Origin: Candidatus Binatia bacterium
GTDB taxonomy: Bacteria > Desulfobacterota > Binatia > Bin18
Length of the DNA stretch: 64,000 nt
Assembly: GCA_951812575.1 (NCBI GenBank)
Contig: OX638322.1
Coordinates: forward strand, 4,530,501-4,594,500
Reading direction: 5' to 3'
The notes beneath the pieces were generated by a model, which saw nothing but the letters and a program-made list of their open reading frames with translations, was not told the origin of the DNA and did not search any database. The position numbers and the translations under genes were made by a program. Positions 61,983-64,000 of this stretch are shown in pieces; within the stretch, counting starts at the first letter, position 1, and the number at the start of each line of letters is the position of its first letter.

Positions 61983-64000
61983 GTGCGGTATCCAGGACGG
62001 CCTGGCCGTGGGTCCGTCCTGGAGCTCCCAAGAAAGAGGTATTGTACGCAAACTCCACGTCCTGCTCTCCCCGCCCATATTCGCCAGCAGCTCAACCGTA
62101 TCCAACCGTTTTCCATTATGGCGCAGGCCTGCGTCGTCGGTATTATCACCGGCTGCGGCGCCATTCTGTACGATGAGCTGATTCATCTGGTCCAGGGAGT
62201 TGCGCTGAGTTCGGACGACCATCCGCTCCACGTGCTTCCCGAGTTGCCCTGGTATCGTATTCTTCTTGTGCCAACACTCGGCGGATTGGCGGTCGGACTA
62301 GTCGCCTTTTTTCGTCCCCGAGACGCACAAGGACACGGCGTCCCGGAAGTCATTGAGTCGGTTGCCTTGGGGAACGGAAAGTTTCGCTGGCAGACGGCCC
62401 TGGCCAAATCCGTTTCCTCTGCCCTCACTATTGGTTCCGGAGGCTCAGTCGGACGCGAAGGTCCCATCGTCCATATTGGAGCCTCGCTTGGCTCGGTTCT
62501 CGGTCAATTGCTCAAAGTACCTCCCAATCGACTGCCGACCTTGGCGGGCTGTGGAGTAGCGGGCGGCATTGCGGCGGCTTTTAATGCGCCCATTGCCGGG
62601 GCCTTTTTTGCCCTTGAGGTCGTGATCGGCAATTTCGCCATGCCGGCCTTTGGCCCCGTGATGTTGTCCTCCGTCTTGGCTACGGTTGTGAGCCGGTCCT
62701 ATTTTGGCGATCATCCCGCGTTTGTGGTCCCCGCCTATGCGCTGCTGAGTGCCTGGGAGCTGCCCTTCTATCTCGGGCTCGGCGTTGTCTGTGGCCTTGG
62801 CGGTCTGGCCTTTATGTTCATTCTGGATCGGCTGGAAAAAGGAGCCGAACAGATCACCCTGCCCAGTATAATCAAGCCGGCGCTGGGCGGTTTCCTGGTC
62901 GGCTGCCTGATTCTTATTGCTCCGCACGTATACGGTACGGGCCACGGCACCATGGATATCATTCTGCGGGGTGGACTGGACTGGACATATTTACTGCTAC
63001 TCTTCCCCATCAAAATAGGGGCCACCAGCCTGACTCTGGCGTCGGGTGGCTCGGGCGGACTTTTTTTCCCGGCGCTCTACCTCGGTGCCGTATTAGGCAG
63101 CCTGTGTGGCGTGGTCGTCGGTGCAGCCTTTCCCGAGATTACTGGTCCGAGCGGCGGTTACGCGCTGGTCGGTATGGCCGCCTTCCTGGCCAGCGTGGTC
63201 CACTGTCCGATTACCGCTTTTCTGCTGCTCTTCGAGATTACCGCCGACTATCACATTATCCTGCCACTGATGGTCAGTTGTACGGTGAGTACGGTGGTGG
63301 CCAAGCTCTTTCGGGAAGAGTCGATTTACACCTTACAGCTCTTACGGCGCGGTATTGATATCAGGCGGCGTGAACAAACCCTGATGCAGGGGTTTACCGT
63401 AGGACAGGTCATGCGCCCGGAACCGCCAACCTTCCGAGAAGGAGCCCCCTTCCCCGAGGTCATGGACCATTTCCTGGCCAGCACGCTGCCGTTGAGCTTT
63501 GTGGTTGATCGAAACCAGCGCCTGCTCGGGATCATCTCCATTCACGACATAAAGGCCACCCTTCAGGATGACACTCTGGCGCCGCTCGTCGTGGCGGCTG
63601 ACCTGGCCCGACCGCCAGACACGGTCACGACCGCCCAAGAAACGCTGGCACGCTGTCTCGAAAAGTTCAGCCTGAGCGAACAAGCGTATTTACCCGTTCT
63701 TTCGGCTGATCAGAAATTAGAAGGGATTGTCTCGCGGTACGATGTGCTGGATCTCTATAATCGAGAAATCCTACGCAATGAATACCTCGGCGTCAGCCTC
63801 CGCTCCGAAGCACTGACAGAAATGGTCCACCAACAGGTTCATTTGCCGCATGAATATATCGTCGAAATCGTGCATGTCCCCCCGCCGCTCATTGGGAAAA
63901 CCCTGGGCGAGTCTCAGTTGCGCCGTCGGTTTAATGTGACAGCTATCGCAGTCCGTCGTGGTGGTTTCCACAGTCCGGACGAACTCCCCGACCCCGACAC
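61983..64000 (+). CDS. ClC chloride channel/antiporter with CBS and RCK-C-like domains, 3' partial
   Basis: The frame runs off the window without a stop. The ion-selectivity motifs are GSGGSVGREGPIVHIGASLG, AAAFNAPIAGAFFALEVV and GGSGGLFFPALYLG, the latter two in place of the GKxGP and GxFxP patterns. About ten membrane helices are followed by two CBS modules (VGQVMRPEPPTFREG, LLGIISIHDIKA; LPVLSADQKLEGIVSRYDVL) and an RCK-C-like end (VHVPPPLIGKTLGE). The start is uncertain: GTG 61983 follows the upstream stop and gives ALPAHIRQQLNRIQPFSIMAQ, which looks like a true N-terminus; ATG 62118 would lose it. Channel or antiporter is undecided. Confidence 0.87.
   Translation, partial: MRYPGRPGRGSVLELPRKRYCTQTPRPALPAHIRQQLNRIQPFSIMAQACVVGIITGCGAILYDELIHLVQGVALSSDDHPLHVLPELPWYRILLVPTLGGLAVGLVAFFRPRDAQGHGVPEVIESVALGNGKFRWQTALAKSVSSALTIGSGGSVGREGPIVHIGASLGSVLGQLLKVPPNRLPTLAGCGVAGGIAAAFNAPIAGAFFALEVVIGNFAMPAFGPVMLSSVLATVVSRSYFGDHPAFVVPAYALLSAWELPFYLGLGVVCGLGGLAFMFILDRLEKGAEQITLPSIIKPALGGFLVGCLILIAPHVYGTGHGTMDIILRGGLDWTYLLLLFPIKIGATSLTLASGGSGGLFFPALYLGAVLGSLCGVVVGAAFPEITGPSGGYALVGMAAFLASVVHCPITAFLLLFEITADYHIILPLMVSCTVSTVVAKLFREESIYTLQLLRRGIDIRRREQTLMQGFTVGQVMRPEPPTFREGAPFPEVMDHFLASTLPLSFVVDRNQRLLGIISIHDIKATLQDDTLAPLVVAADLARPPDTVTTAQETLARCLEKFSLSEQAYLPVLSADQKLEGIVSRYDVLDLYNREILRNEYLGVSLRSEALTEMVHQQVHLPHEYIVEIVHVPPPLIGKTLGESQLRRRFNVTAIAVRRGGFHSPDELPDPD

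Noticed and set aside
62118-62250. Fluoride riboswitch or fluoride-specific ClC
   Set aside because: No fluoride-riboswitch core was seen upstream, and the protein has CBS domains unlike compact ClC-F proteins.

Overview
The window is a 64 kb piece of a moderately high-GC (by eye high fifties percent) Gram-negative bacterial chromosome. The Gram-negative call rests on a FadL/OmpP1-type porin, a TolC-type outer-membrane protein and a lipoprotein. Many stand-alone short-chain dehydrogenases, F420/luciferase-like monooxygenases, CaiB-type CoA transferases, acyl-CoA dehydrogenases and CoA-carboxylases sit among toxin-antitoxin pairs. This gene mix recalls uncultured Tectomicrobia/Entotheonella-like or former deltaproteobacterial lineages with broad catabolic capacity. 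That placement is inference from gene content only. No 16S rRNA is present.

Layout. 0-6 kb: XRE regulator, then leftward thiC under a TPP riboswitch, an SDR, a FemAB/GNAT-like protein and a DHH phosphoesterase. 6-9 kb: RNB exoribonuclease and a Phd/PIN pair. 9-20.5 kb: a mostly catabolic block (SDR, dienelactone hydrolase, alpha/beta hydrolase, long-chain acyl-CoA ligase, Ycf45/SpoIIIAA-like ATPase, thiolase, ankyrin protein, MDR dehydrogenase, LLM oxidoreductase, CaiB transferase). 20.5-28.5 kb: a frameshifted DUF5615/DUF433 pair, Uma2 nuclease, FadL porin, molybdopterin oxidoreductase, Phd/VapC, acyl-CoA dehydrogenase, orphan HicB and a small secreted I9-like protein. 28.6-35.7 kb: a MITE-like element, then VOC-SDR-CMD leftward, and GST-MBL-FAH-SDR-3D lipoprotein-membrane protein rightward. 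35.7-42.9 kb: an island of broken genes and transposons (IS with a C10 frameshift, truncated gene ends, truncated ArdC, a TPR gene with six near-identical 126-bp repeats, and an S8-protease-type gene split by an IS630 element). 42.9-54.6 kb: amidase, DUF309, nitroreductase, VapBC, FAD oxidoreductase, Fe-alcohol dehydrogenase, cyclase, histidine phosphatase, RelBE-like pair, LLM, acyl-CoA carboxyltransferase, folE. 54.6-61 kb: a leftward run read rpsU, dnaG, tRNA(CAT), zinc-ribbon coiled-coil protein, rnpB, an AMIN-domain protein and an AMIN-TolC fusion. 61-64 kb: nitroreductase-like protein and a ClC channel cut by the window end.

Most unusual points. (1) An AMIN domain is fused to a TolC-type protein next to a second secreted AMIN protein, with a shared cysteine pair. 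(2) A secreted propeptide-like protein is encoded directly upstream of an S8-protease-type gene; removing the IS630 element and one TA restores that gene's signal peptide in frame. A second lone propeptide-like protein lies 14 kb away. (3) The 35.7-42.9 kb decay island contains a recombination-prone TPR array. (4) One SDR has Asn in place of the catalytic Lys. (5) Several dispersed palindromic repeat families are present.
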